Shown: in pieces, positions 18,136 to 26,217 of the stretch
How positions within the stretch are numbered: position 1 is the first letter of the stretch
Layout: the number at the start of each line of letters is the position of its first letter
Assembly: GCF_000285515.1 (NCBI RefSeq)
Contig: NZ_HE610961.1
Location: 425,727 to 489,726, forward strand
Length of the DNA: 64,000 nt
Reading direction: 5' to 3'
DNA from: Paenibacillus senegalensis JC66
Lineage (GTDB): Bacteria > Bacillota > Bacilli > Paenibacillales > NBRC-103111
Notes under the pieces: generated by a model
The model's database searches: none
What the model was told of the DNA's origin: nothing
The model's input: only the letters and a program-made list of their open reading frames with translations
Position numbers and translations under genes: made by a program

Positions 18136-18660
18136 ATGGACAGATCAATTTCCAACTTTGAAAAAGTATTCGCCGCAGGCTTGATGATCATTATGCTTTT
18201 TATGGTTACACATGACTGGATCCCCCTCGGAGGCTTAAATGATCTGGAAGGCATCCGCTCTCAGCACACGACTTCAGAACTTGTAAGCGCCACCTTGTTT
18301 AACTTTGCCTCCATTCTTATAGTGTTTGGGCTAGCAATGTGGTTCCTGGGCAAGGCTTATCCACTGTGGGTGCGGATTTGGCTCGTGGCCCATCTGGGAG
18401 GCATTTTCGCTGGTGCAATGGCGGCATGGTGGATTCCCTATTGGTTCGGAGCGGATGACAATCTGGTAATGAGGTACGATGCTATGTTCGGAAGCACTCA
18501 TGCTTTTTTGCCCGTGATGAATGGAATCGTGCCCAATACTATTCATGTTTTGTTTCACCTTGTTCTTGTAATTGTCTGGCTTCAATCGATTTATCTGGCG
18601 TTTGCCCCAGGATACGGCAAGAAGAGACTTGCAAGAAGCACAGCGATAAAGGGCACCTGA
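18136..18660 (+). CDS. polytopic membrane protein of unknown function
   Basis: I do not recognise the family. The 174-residue product has about four membrane segments (roughly 8-27, 50-72, 78-98 and 130-155). It has several conserved-looking Trp and His in or near them (VTHDWIPLGG, AAWWIPYWFG, FGSTHAFLP, IHVLFHLVLVIVWLQ) and a basic C-terminus. ATG 18136 is chosen over 18124 because GGAGG at 18126-18130 is well spaced for it. It is divergent from the His-rich secreted protein, and the two may share control. Confidence 0.75.
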   Translation: MDRSISNFEKVFAAGLMIIMLFMVTHDWIPLGGLNDLEGIRSQHTTSELVSATLFNFASILIVFGLAMWFLGKAYPLWVRIWLVAHLGGIFAGAMAAWWIPYWFGADDNLVMRYDAMFGSTHAFLPVMNGIVPNTIHVLFHLVLVIVWLQSIYLAFAPGYGKKRLARSTAIKGT

Positions 18661-18716
18661 TTGTTACACAGTTCTCCGCCTTTATCCCCCCAGGGCCAGT
18701 AAAGCCATATTCGTTG

Positions 18717-18806
18717 AACTAAAGAGAGGCAAGCTTCAGGATAAAGGCGGGAAAAGATACTGGTTAACGCTTTCTGGAGAAAAGTGGCTTCGGGAGCAGG
18801 TGAAAC
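18717..18806 (+). repeat. dispersed ~85-bp repeat, copy 2
   Basis: Imperfect copy of 7386-7475 in the same orientation; see the shared blocks given there. Confidence 0.6.
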
Positions 18807-18822
18807 GGGGTTTTAAAAATTG

Positions 18823-18955
18823 TAACGCTCGCCATTGTCTTATTTTGCTTCAGATCGCGGTTTTTCCGCCTTTTTGTCACACATAATTAGCGAGGAAGAG
18901 CGTTAGAAAATTAATCGCCTACATTTCGGCCAAATAAGAGCGAGGGCGAGCGTTA
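18823..18955. mobile_element. MITE-like palindromic element, copy 1
   Basis: 133 bp bounded by TAACGCTCGCC and its exact inverse GGCGAGCGTTA, with internal blocks TTATTTTGCT.AGATCGCGGTTTT and AAATAAGAG in the order seen in 46621-46755. It has no coding capacity. Size, terminal inverted repeats and two dispersed intergenic copies suggest a non-autonomous element, though a structured intergenic repeat of other origin is not excluded. Confidence 0.6.
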
Positions 18956-19123
18956 GCGCAGAACATCTTGCGGGTCGACGCGCGCTACACCCTTGCAGCG
19001 TGATCGGCCCATCGCTGGCTGGCCGCGCGCTACACCCTTGCAAGGCGGTCGACCGACCGCCGTCATGCTGCGAGACACCGCGCGCTGGATATCCACGATA
19101 AATCGTGAGCCTCCTAGCGAGCC

Positions 19124-19654
19124 TTAGAGGGCAAGCTCCTCTTGTTCCATTGCTGCCGCCTTCGTTTCATGCACCGTACCAAAGGGATGATGCGGCGGAG
19201 CATAAATCGAATAGAGCTTCAGCGGTACAGCTCCGGTGTTGATCACATTGTGCCATGTGCCGGCAGGTATCATAATGGCGAAGTTGTCCCCTGCATGGCG
19301 GACGAACTCCAATTGATCCGGGCTTTTCCCCATTTGCACGACCCCCTGCCCCTGTTCAATCCTCAGAAATTGATCTGTATCGGAATGCATTTCCAATCCG
19401 ATATCATCTCCAACCGGAATACTCATTAGCGTAACCTGCAGATGTTCACCTGTCCATATAGCAGTGCGGTATGTGCTGTTGGCACGGGCGGCCTCGTCGA
19501 TATTAAGGACATAGGGTTGTCTGCCAAAATCAGTTTGCTGCCGCTGCACATAACCAAATTCATAGGGCCATCTCCAGCCCCTCCACATAGAATCCGGCGG
19601 GTAAGCATAATGATTGGGCTGATAATAGGTCCCCGGGGTGCGGGTGTAATACAT
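19124..19654 (-). CDS. cupin-domain protein
   Basis: Single-domain cupin, possibly a sugar-isomerase-like or spore-associated protein; reaction unknown. The 176-residue product has a Tyr/Pro/Trp-rich N-terminus (about 1-38) and a conserved cupin barrel. Motif 1 falls at GLEMHSDTDQFLRIEQGQG and motif 2 at PAGTWHNVINTG, providing metal-binding His and Glu. A ribosome site GGGAGG precedes ATG 19654 by eight bases, so I discard the eight-codon longer form. Monocistronic, reading away from the ECF41 group. Confidence 0.85.
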   Translation of the reverse strand: MYYTRTPGTYYQPNHYAYPPDSMWRGWRWPYEFGYVQRQQTDFGRQPYVLNIDEAARANSTYRTAIWTGEHLQVTLMSIPVGDDIGLEMHSDTDQFLRIEQGQGVVQMGKSPDQLEFVRHAGDNFAIMIPAGTWHNVINTGAVPLKLYSIYAPPHHPFGTVHETKAAAMEQEELAL

Positions 19655-19773
19655 AACTTTTTCCTCCCTGCTAGTCATAAGTCTTATATGTTAGCTTATG
19701 ATATTCGCCCGGGAGAGTGCTTGGCTCTCAAGTACAGCTGCCCAATTTCTCCAGACAGAGTCCAAGGGGATGG

Positions 19774-20229
19774 TTATTTCGCAGGCCGATAGCTCCCCGG
19801 AACGTTTCCAGCTGCAATCGCTAGACGATTCCATCCATTAATCGTGATAATGAGGGCAACCAGATCAATATATTGTTTCTCATCAAAGTGCAGACGGACT
19901 CGCTCATACAGCTCATTAGGCACACCGTGAGCCGAGATTTCGGTAACGGCTTCCGTCAGTTCCAGGGCTGCTCTTTCCGCATCACTATAGAATGGCGATT
20001 CGCGCCAGGCATTCAAGCAGTAAATTCGTTGTTCCGATTCGCCGATCGCCCTGGCATCCTTGGTATGCATATCCAGGCAATACGCACAGCCGTTCAATTG
20101 AGACGCGCGAATTTTGATCAATTCGATTAACTTGCTATCGAACCCGGTTGTTTTCTTGTACTCCTCCACTTGCAGCATTAACTGAAGAAATTCCCGGTTG
20201 GTTTGCAAGTAATTGACACGTTGCTTCAT
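19774..20229 (-). CDS. carboxymuconolactone decarboxylase / AhpD-family protein
   Basis: Likely thiol-dependent peroxidase or disulfide reductase; the family name is historical. The 151-residue product has the AhpD-type active site CAYCLDMHTKDAR (about 48-60) with both cysteines and the histidine. It lies directly downstream of an ECF41 sigma gene, the classic partner arrangement, and a matching promoter is found at 20273-20299. GGAGG precedes ATG 20229. Confidence 0.9.
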   Translation of the reverse strand: MKQRVNYLQTNREFLQLMLQVEEYKKTTGFDSKLIELIKIRASQLNGCAYCLDMHTKDARAIGESEQRIYCLNAWRESPFYSDAERAALELTEAVTEISAHGVPNELYERVRLHFDEKQYIDLVALIITINGWNRLAIAAGNVPGSYRPAK

Positions 20230-20272
20230 AGTGGCAACCTCCATTTGTTTAATTATTTCATTTCCCTAATAA

Positions 20273-20299
20273 GACAAAATAGAGGTTCATGGTGTGACA
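20273..20299 (-). promoter_or_regulatory. ECF41-type promoter of the decarboxylase-like gene
   Basis: Minus strand TGTCACA (20299-20293), 16 bases, TGTC (20276-20273). The described ECF41 consensus is TGTCACA-N16-CGTC, so spacing and -35 are exact and the -10 differs at one base. The -35 is built into the last codons and stop of the sigma gene itself (VVTP-stop). Confidence 0.7.
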
Positions 20300-21162
20300 A
20301 CATGCTTTAATTTATCCGGATTTAACATAATAAATATGGTTTGGATAAGCCCTCGATCAGCGCTCCCTTCAAAGCAAATCACTTTTTTGGGCTTCCCTTC
20401 AAGCACCTGTAATACACCCTTCTGGCCGTTAACCATAACCGGGTAGATCTCCCCCAAAAAGCTTCCCTTGCCCGAAATTCCTGTCAGGAAGGCCGCCACA
20501 CGTGTTTTGCTCACAATCGGCTGGATAGCGGCTCTGACTTTGCCGCCACCGTCACTTACCAGCACAACATCTTCTGTCAGGAGATCAATCAATTCCGTGA
20601 ATTGGCCGGTCGATGCTGCTTTGAGGAATGCATCCGCCAATAAATCCACTTGCTCCGACCGTTGTGGATGTGCCGGAATATCCTTTTGCAGCTTTTGTTT
20701 GGCCCGGCTGTAGATCTTTCTCGTGTTGCTTTCCGTTTTTTCAATGATGGGGGCAATATCGTCATAGCTAAACTCCAGCGCTTCCCGTAAAATAAACACC
20801 GCTCTTTCCAATGGAGAAAGCAAATCGAGCATAACGAGAAACGCATAGGACACCGCTTCTCCAGTCATCACCTTATCCGCAGGTGTATCAAAATGGCTAA
20901 CCTGGGGTTCCGGCAGCCACTCCCCGGTATATACCTCTCTTCGCTTGCGGGCGGACCGAAGCAGATTCAGGCAGCGGTTTGTCGTCATTTTTGCCAGGTA
21001 AGCCTTGAGATCTTTAACCTGATCCAGATTCGCCTTATGCTGAAGCAAGTGAAATACATCATGAATCACGTCCTCGGCGTCGGAAATGGTGCCCAGCATC
21101 TGATAAGCGATTGAAAAAAGAAAAGACCGGTAATTCTTGTAGACAGCATCGAAGTCTTGCAT
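20287..21162 (-). CDS. sigJ: ECF41-group RNA polymerase sigma factor with SnoaL-like C-terminal domain
   Basis: Alternative sigma factor. Region 2 lies at about 1-75 (YQMLGTISDAEDVIHDVF) and region 4 at about 105-165 (LLSPLERAVFILREALEFSYDDIAPI). A C-terminal NTF2/SnoaL-like domain of about 110 residues carries the group-specific DGGGK and NPDKL motifs. In ECF41 this extension replaces a separate anti-sigma factor and tunes activity. The 291-residue length is normal, and the predicted target is the neighbouring decarboxylase-like gene. I see no TGTCACA box upstream of the sigma gene, so autoregulation is not supported. Confidence 0.93.
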   Translation of the reverse strand: MQDFDAVYKNYRSFLFSIAYQMLGTISDAEDVIHDVFHLLQHKANLDQVKDLKAYLAKMTTNRCLNLLRSARKRREVYTGEWLPEPQVSHFDTPADKVMTGEAVSYAFLVMLDLLSPLERAVFILREALEFSYDDIAPIIEKTESNTRKIYSRAKQKLQKDIPAHPQRSEQVDLLADAFLKAASTGQFTELIDLLTEDVVLVSDGGGKVRAAIQPIVSKTRVAAFLTGISGKGSFLGEIYPVMVNGQKGVLQVLEGKPKKVICFEGSADRGLIQTIFIMLNPDKLKHVVTP

Positions 21163-21467
21163 TTATCTTCACCTGCTTTTTTTATAATTTGAATCCTTCA
21201 CTTTATCTTGAGGTTTACCTATCTATAGTTCAACATTTATAGTTCCTCCTGCAAACAGAAATGTATATAGTGTGCTGGCATCCAAGCTGACATCAGCTGG
21301 CATCCAGGCTAGACAAACCTCTATAAAACGCAAAAGAAAGCCATGGTTTGATTCTACTATAAGCTCCATAAAATCAAAAAACCGGTCTTCCTGTAACGGA
21401 AAACCGGCAATGGCCCTTTGCCTAGGCATTTAGCATATAGAATCATCTACAAAAGCGAATCGATCGA
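21163..21467. other. 305-bp gap with one terminator
   Basis: Between the sigma gene start and the FMN reductase stop. Apart from the terminator at 21371-21407 and a direct repeat GCTGGCATCCA(A/G)GCT (about 21273 and 21297) I see nothing. Confidence 0.6.
21371..21407 (-). terminator. terminator of the FMN reductase gene
   Basis: Minus strand CCGGTTTTCC, loop GTTACAG (shared bases), GGAAGACCGG, then TTTTTTGATTTT: a 10-bp stem with one G-T pair. Confidence 0.85.
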
Positions 21468-22013
21468 TTAAGCTCTAATCGTTTTTAAAGCCCCGCTCCA
21501 AGCGATGACTTGATCCAGCATTTGATTGACGTTAACCAAATGCAATTCGGCTGGTTTGAATACAGAGAAGTTCTCAAAGTCTGTAAACAGAGAAAGCGTT
21601 GGGTGGGTGCGTACATCGGCAACCAGCAATTCGCCCAGAATGCCGCGAAGATGTTCAGCTGCGCGGGCTCCGCCTGTAGAACCGTAGCTGACAATTCCTG
21701 CCGCTTTGTTGTTCCAGGCTTCACGTGCCATATCCAGAGCATTTTTAAGAGCGCCAGTAATGCTGTGATTATACTCTTGAACGATAAAGACAAACCCATC
21801 CAGGCTGTCCAGCTTCTCATTCCAGGCAGCAATGCCAGGCTCTGTGCCATCTGTGGTTCCCAAGAAAGGCAGATTGTACTCAGCAATATCTACGATTTCA
21901 TAGTTGGCATCTCCGCGTTGATCGGCAATTCCTTTCACCCATTCTCCTACTTGCGGACTAACCCGTCCTTCGCGGGTACTGCCCAAAATAATACCGATGT
22001 TCAGATTGCTCAT
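21468..22013 (-). CDS. NAD(P)H-dependent FMN reductase family protein
   Basis: Flavodoxin-fold oxidoreductase, probably reducing quinones, azo compounds or other electrophiles with FMN. The 181-residue product opens with IGIILGSTREGR (the FMN-phosphate loop, about 5-16), has EYNHSITGALKNALD (about 80-94) and YGSTGGARAAEHLRG (about 109-123). It is divergent from an HxlR regulator, an arrangement typical of quinone/diamide stress control (YodB-like), with a palindromic operator between them. Confidence 0.9.
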   Translation of the reverse strand: MSNLNIGIILGSTREGRVSPQVGEWVKGIADQRGDANYEIVDIAEYNLPFLGTTDGTEPGIAAWNEKLDSLDGFVFIVQEYNHSITGALKNALDMAREAWNNKAAGIVSYGSTGGARAAEHLRGILGELLVADVRTHPTLSLFTDFENFSVFKPAELHLVNVNQMLDQVIAWSGALKTIRA

Positions 22014-22169
22014 CGTTTTTTCCTCCCCTTAAATGAACATTTATTAGTTGAGAACTTTCGTGAGGTCATCTCTAGCAGCCGAATTTCGTTCTCCTTGTTT
22101 TCATTTGGAACCTATGGTTATAATAATCTCCAGGAAAGATTAATGGAAGTAGGCACAAATTAGTATCCT

Positions 22170-22187
22170 GGTATCCTGCAGGATACC
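22170..22187. promoter_or_regulatory. 18-bp perfect palindrome, probable HxlR operator
   Basis: GGTATCCTGCAGGATACC is a perfect palindrome that ends four bases before the AGGAGG ribosome site of the HxlR gene, in the shared divergent region. A partial repeat, AGTATCCT, precedes it (22162-22169). Confidence 0.65.
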
Positions 22188-22202
22188 TGACAGGAGGCTT
22201 AC

Positions 22203-22562
22203 ATGGCAGCTGAAGAATGCAATGGCACTGTCGAAACTGCTCTTGATATTATTGTCGGCAAATGGAAGCCGGTTATTCTTTTTTACATTTTTGAAAAAGA
22301 AACCTTGCGGTTCAGCGAGCTGCAGCGCCTTATTCCGGGTATTACCAAAAAAATGCTGACCACCCAGCTAAGGGAATTGGAGTACCATGATATTATCCAC
22401 CGCAAGGTATATGCACAGATTCCCCCGAAGGTTGAATATTCGATTACCGAATACGGAAAAGGCATGCGGCCGATCCTGGAAGCCATGCATCAATGGGGGC
22501 TCACCCATATCCAGCACTTGAAAGAGCTGCATGGAAACCAGCAGCAGGCGAAAGGGAAGTAG
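22203..22562 (+). CDS. HxlR-family winged-helix regulator
   Basis: Transcription factor of the HxlR/YodB type. The 119-residue product has the family core CNGTVETALDIIVGKWKPVILFYIF (only Cys7 in the typical N-terminal sensing position), the winged helix LRFSELQRLIPGITKKMLTTQLRELE and the wing IPPKVEYSITEYGK. In several relatives that N-terminal cysteine is oxidised or alkylated to release repression. AGGAGG precedes ATG 22203. Probable target: the divergent FMN reductase and itself through the palindrome at 22170-22187. Confidence 0.92.
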   Translation: MAAEECNGTVETALDIIVGKWKPVILFYIFEKETLRFSELQRLIPGITKKMLTTQLRELEYHDIIHRKVYAQIPPKVEYSITEYGKGMRPILEAMHQWGLTHIQHLKELHGNQQQAKGK

Positions 22563-22578
22563 CGTTCAACATGGATTA

Positions 22579-23652
22579 TTAAGTCAATCCTTGGTCCTTA
22601 GCTTGGTCCTCCAGCCTGTTCCCTCCCAGCTTCAAAGAGTCCAGCTTATTAAGAACTTCACTTAGTGAGCACACTGCACTAATAGTGGCTATCCCGAATT
22701 TTTCGGGAGATTTTAGCAGCTTTTGGACAACGAATGCGGCCACCTCTCCGGTCACGCGGGCTTCTTGATATCCATACACCACAAGAGAGCGGCTGTCTTG
22801 TTCTCCTCCATTTGACACTTTCACGGCAAATACATCAGAGCCAAAGCGTTTGTGTCCCATGATCTTTTGCATAAATGAAATAAACCTAGCGGATTGGAGA
22901 ACCTTCAGCAGATGCATTTTTTTCAATCCATGCAGGATTCGGGTGACCAGGCTTAGATCAAAGCCCAAATAAGTGCTTACAGCTACACCCGGATATTCCC
23001 TTCGCAATGTATGCTGATCCGCGAAGTTAAGGCGGTACGTCCTCTTTTTACCAACAGGAAGAAAAAAGTTGACACTGCGACCTTCTGTAAAGCTTTCTAC
23101 CTCCTGTTCTTCTCCCAATAAAGCATAGCGGTCATTAATATGGGAGAAGGTCCATTCTACTGCAGCTTTACCGTGAGCATCCCCGATGCCCAAAATAATA
23201 TCGATGGCGACCTTTGTTTTCTCCCGCCCCGCCAGCTGCAGATATTCCCTGACCATCAAATTGGTAACACCGGGCGCTAAGCCTACGTTAGTAATAATCG
23301 ATACTTCTTTATCAGCAGCTAGCTGATGAATAGCTTCCACGGTTTCACTTCTTGCGGAAATATCCACATAATCAATTTTGTGTTCAATGCAGAGCTTCAC
23401 CAGCTTAATATTTTTCTGATCTACGCACATGACAATCATCTGTACATCATCCAGCTGCCCAGAGTCTATCCCGGCCTCTAAATCCATGACTCGATAGGCA
23501 ATAGATTTCCGTGTTTGCTGCACAAACTCCTGCATTTTTTGCGTGTTTCTCCCGCCGATAACGAGATGATCTATGCCTGCTTTCAGAAGATTTTTGACTA
23601 TAATTTGGCCCACATAACCATGACCTCCTATCACCAGGATTTTATTTCTCAT
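22579..23652 (-). CDS. saccharopine dehydrogenase-like NAD(P)-binding protein
   Basis: Rossmann-fold oxidoreductase of unknown substrate. The 357-residue product starts KILVIGGHGYVGQIIVKNLL (dinucleotide site, 4-23), has VDISARSETVEAI and NVGLAPGVTNLM in the second domain, and overall resembles saccharopine dehydrogenase NADP-binding proteins. The start ATG 23652 has GAAGGAA ahead and overlaps the 3' end of the marR gene by 11 bp, implying translational coupling. Confidence 0.82.
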   Translation of the reverse strand: MRNKILVIGGHGYVGQIIVKNLLKAGIDHLVIGGRNTQKMQEFVQQTRKSIAYRVMDLEAGIDSGQLDDVQMIVMCVDQKNIKLVKLCIEHKIDYVDISARSETVEAIHQLAADKEVSIITNVGLAPGVTNLMVREYLQLAGREKTKVAIDIILGIGDAHGKAAVEWTFSHINDRYALLGEEQEVESFTEGRSVNFFLPVGKKRTYRLNFADQHTLRREYPGVAVSTYLGFDLSLVTRILHGLKKMHLLKVLQSARFISFMQKIMGHKRFGSDVFAVKVSNGGEQDSRSLVVYGYQEARVTGEVAAFVVQKLLKSPEKFGIATISAVCSLSEVLNKLDSLKLGGNRLEDQAKDQGLT

Positions 23653-24103
23653 CCAAATTCCTTCTTTCTTTGACCGATTTCTGCAGGTAATGGATGAAGA
23701 CCTCCAGCCCCTTTTCAAAACCTGCCCTTTCCTCTCTCGTCAGCATTAGGTCTACTTGCTTGTGAAATTCATCTGCGATGCGCTGATGCTGCCTGAAGGC
23801 CAGTCTGCCTTTCTCGGTAAGAATCAGGCAATGGCTTCTTTGATCCCCGGCATGCGGCTGGCGCACAAGCAATTGTTTGCTTTCTAGTTTGCTAACCAGC
23901 TGAGAAACCGCTCCTTTCGTAATGTCTAACTCTGTACTAATCTCCTTTCCCGTGACCGTAGTTTTCTCTCCAATTCTTTCAATGATGTGCATTTCACTAG
24001 GAGTAACCTCCCCGACGTCTGCTACATAAAAGGGGACCTTTTCGTTTTCTTTTACATGATGAAGTAATCGTCCAATTAATTGAGTTAGCTGTTTAGTTTT
24101 CAT
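23642..24103 (-). CDS. MarR-family transcription regulator
   Basis: 153-residue winged-helix regulator with the MarR core TGKEISTELDITKGAVSQLVSKLESKQLLVRQPHAGDQRSHCLILTEKG-type recognition helix and wing (about 50-97). It is cotranscribed with the overlapping saccharopine-dehydrogenase-like gene. An inverted repeat just upstream (24107-24124) is a plausible autoregulatory site. Confidence 0.9.
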   Translation of the reverse strand: MKTKQLTQLIGRLLHHVKENEKVPFYVADVGEVTPSEMHIIERIGEKTTVTGKEISTELDITKGAVSQLVSKLESKQLLVRQPHAGDQRSHCLILTEKGRLAFRQHQRIADEFHKQVDLMLTREERAGFEKGLEVFIHYLQKSVKERRNLDEK

Positions 24104-24106
24104 ATA

Positions 24107-24124
24107 TATAGTTTAGCATCTATA
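24107..24124. promoter_or_regulatory. inverted repeat upstream of marR, candidate operator
   Basis: TATAG (24107-24111) and CTATA (24120-24124) with eight bases between, three bases ahead of the ATG. AT-rich, so support is moderate. Confidence 0.4.
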
Positions 24125-24181
24125 CCATATACGTCAAGAGTATTCTACGTTTCATCAGCAAAGCAGCACGATACGAGCCAG

Positions 24182-25096
24182 CTAGTTGATGGCAATAACT
24201 ATTTTGCCCCGGATATGTCCGGTCTCCACAGCTCTATGGGCTGCGGCAGCCTCGTGCAAAGGAAACACCCTGGCAATAGTCACGCGCAGCATACCTTGCT
24301 CATATAGACGGGTGAGCTCGCTCAAACGGGCTGCGCTTCGCTTACTGCGGATCGGAACGGTTCCCAGCTTTTCAGACAGGTCGAATGAGACTATGGTGCC
24401 AATCCGCTCTTTATTGCTTACCAGATTGACCGAGGCTCTTAAAGCCTCTTCCCCTGCCGCGTCCAAAGCGGCATCAATACCTTGCGGAGCCAGCTCTCGC
24501 ACCCTGTCTTCCAAGCCCTCTCCATACGCCACCGGAATTGCGCCTAAGGAATGCAAGTAGTCATGATTCCGCGGACTGGCTGTGCCAATGACCACTGCCC
24601 CCCATGCTCTAGCCAATTGTACGGCAAAGGTTCCGACGCCTCCCGCAGCAGCGTGAATGAGCACAGTATCTCCTTCCCCTACTTCAAGCTCTTTCAAGGC
24701 TGTATGGGCCGTCTGCCCGGAGGCGCTGAGTACCCCGGCTTCTTCCCAAGGCATTGTCCTGGGCTTGATCACCAATTGGTCCCTAGGAACAACCACATAC
24801 TGTGCGCAGCATGATAATAATGACCAGCCGATCACTTCGCAGCCAATCTGAAAATCCTCCACTCCTTCACCTACCTGATCGACAATCCCCGCGAATTCAT
24901 TTCCAACAATTTGCGGATATTGAAGTTTTGCTCCCGGCGGACTAAACCCGTAACCACGGATGGCACAGTCGACTGGCTGCACACCAGCTGCCTTGACCTT
25001 GACTCGAACCTCGCCAGGCCCGGGAACCGGATCCGGAAAGTCCATCACCTGTAATACCTCCGGAGGACCCGGTGAATGAAAGCCGGCTGCTTGCAT
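24182..25096 (-). CDS. zinc-independent alcohol dehydrogenase / quinone reductase family
   Basis: Medium-chain dehydrogenase/reductase of the quinone oxidoreductase type. The 304-residue product has a GroES-like N-domain (VRVKVKAAGVQPVDCAIRG, then NEFAGIVDQVGEGV) and an NADP-binding HAAAGGVGTFAVQLARAWGA (about 148-167). The catalytic-zinc ligands of true alcohol dehydrogenases are missing. GGAGG is seven bases ahead of ATG 25096, so I prefer it to ATG 25102. It is divergent from the LysR gene at 25220, likely its regulator. Confidence 0.88.
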   Translation of the reverse strand: MQAAGFHSPGPPEVLQVMDFPDPVPGPGEVRVKVKAAGVQPVDCAIRGYGFSPPGAKLQYPQIVGNEFAGIVDQVGEGVEDFQIGCEVIGWSLLSCCAQYVVVPRDQLVIKPRTMPWEEAGVLSASGQTAHTALKELEVGEGDTVLIHAAAGGVGTFAVQLARAWGAVVIGTASPRNHDYLHSLGAIPVAYGEGLEDRVRELAPQGIDAALDAAGEEALRASVNLVSNKERIGTIVSFDLSEKLGTVPIRSKRSAARLSELTRLYEQGMLRVTIARVFPLHEAAAAHRAVETGHIRGKIVIAIN

Positions 25097-25219
25097 GCTC
25101 ATCCCTCCTCACTTTTTCTTTATCCGGTTCCATTATAAAACGGTCCATTTATTATAAAAAATACATAATAAGCTATATAATGATATACTTGATGTAATCA
25201 ATAATAAGGTGGGGGATAT

Positions 25220-26133
25220 ATGGAACTGCTTCAGCTTAAATATTTTTAACCGTAGCCCGGCTAGAGCACATGACAAAAGCCGCGGAAGAGCTTCATATTG
25301 CTCAACCCGCATTAAGCCGTACGATTCAGCGGCTGGAGGAGGATTTGGGAGTCCCTTTGTTTGAACGGAAAGCCCGGCAGATCAGGTTGAATCCATTTGG
25401 CAAAGCGTTTGTGAGAAAAGCTAAGGCTGCCCTTCACCTGCTCGATGAGGGACGCCGTGAATTAGAAGACATGGCTGGCTTGCAAAAAGGCCGCATTCAC
25501 TTGGCGATCATGAATATGGAACAAATGCGGGAGCCATTGCAGAGCTTTCTGCAGGAAAATCCCGACGTTCACTTTCAAATGTTTCAGTTGTCGATGGACG
25601 ATTTCCAAAAGGTAGAGAGCAATCATGAAGTTGATTATTATTTAACATCGTTACCGATTCACCAGAACGGCTTTCAGGAAATTCCTTTAATCCGAGAGAA
25701 ACTTTATCTCGCTGTGCCCCACGGGCATAAATATGCTCACCGCAAAGAAATTCATCTTAGCGAGGCAGCTGACGAGCCGTTTGTAGGCTATAAAGAAAAT
25801 TCACCCCTGCGTAGAATGAATGATACCCTTTGCTATCAAGCGGGGTTCCGCCCAAAAATGGTATGTGAAACCGACGACCCGGCCAGCATCGCCAATCTGG
25901 TACGCTCGGGGCTAGGCATTGCCATCGTTGGCGGCTGCAAAAGCGCTGAAGACTTGAATTTAGTTAAGCTGCCTATCCGGGACACTGCAGGGGAAAGAAT
26001 TTACCGTATCGCCTGGCACAAAGACCGCTATTTGTCCAAGGCCGCCATTGCTTTCCGCGATTTCATCGTCAATTACTTTAGTCAACAAGAACAAGCCGAT
26101 GACAAGATAAGCAAGGCCTTGCTATTGCGCTGA
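25220..26133 (+). pseudogene. LysR-type regulator with an N-terminal frameshift
   Basis: From ATG 25220, preceded by AAGGTGGGGG, the gene reads MELLQLKYF and then stops at TAA. One base over it continues TVARLEHMTKAAEELHIAQP and on through a complete LysR protein to 26133. The break is a run of five T at 25243-25247; six would give MELLQLKYFLTVARLEHMTKA, the standard LysR N-terminus, and an intact 304-residue protein. Without that, translation could start only inside the recognition region (ATG 25270), which would truncate the DNA-binding domain. The effector domain (about 90-290) looks intact. It is divergent from the quinone reductase gene, its presumed target. Confidence 0.88.
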
Positions 26134-26217
26134 TCAGCAGAACGTGCTTATAATCCCGTCCCTGTGATCTCAAGCAGCTATTCACTTGTGATTTGAAAGT
26201 TAGCCGATGAGCGACCG

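Larger units (their letters stand above)
18661..19123. other. 463-bp gap made largely of repeats
   Basis: No gene. It contains an inverted repeat TCCGCCTTTATCC (18676-18688) / GGATAAAGGCGGGA (18739-18752), the dispersed repeat at 18717-18806, the MITE-like palindrome at 18823-18955, and two copies of CGCGCGCTACACCCTTGCA (18979-18997 and 19024-19042). Confidence 0.7.
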
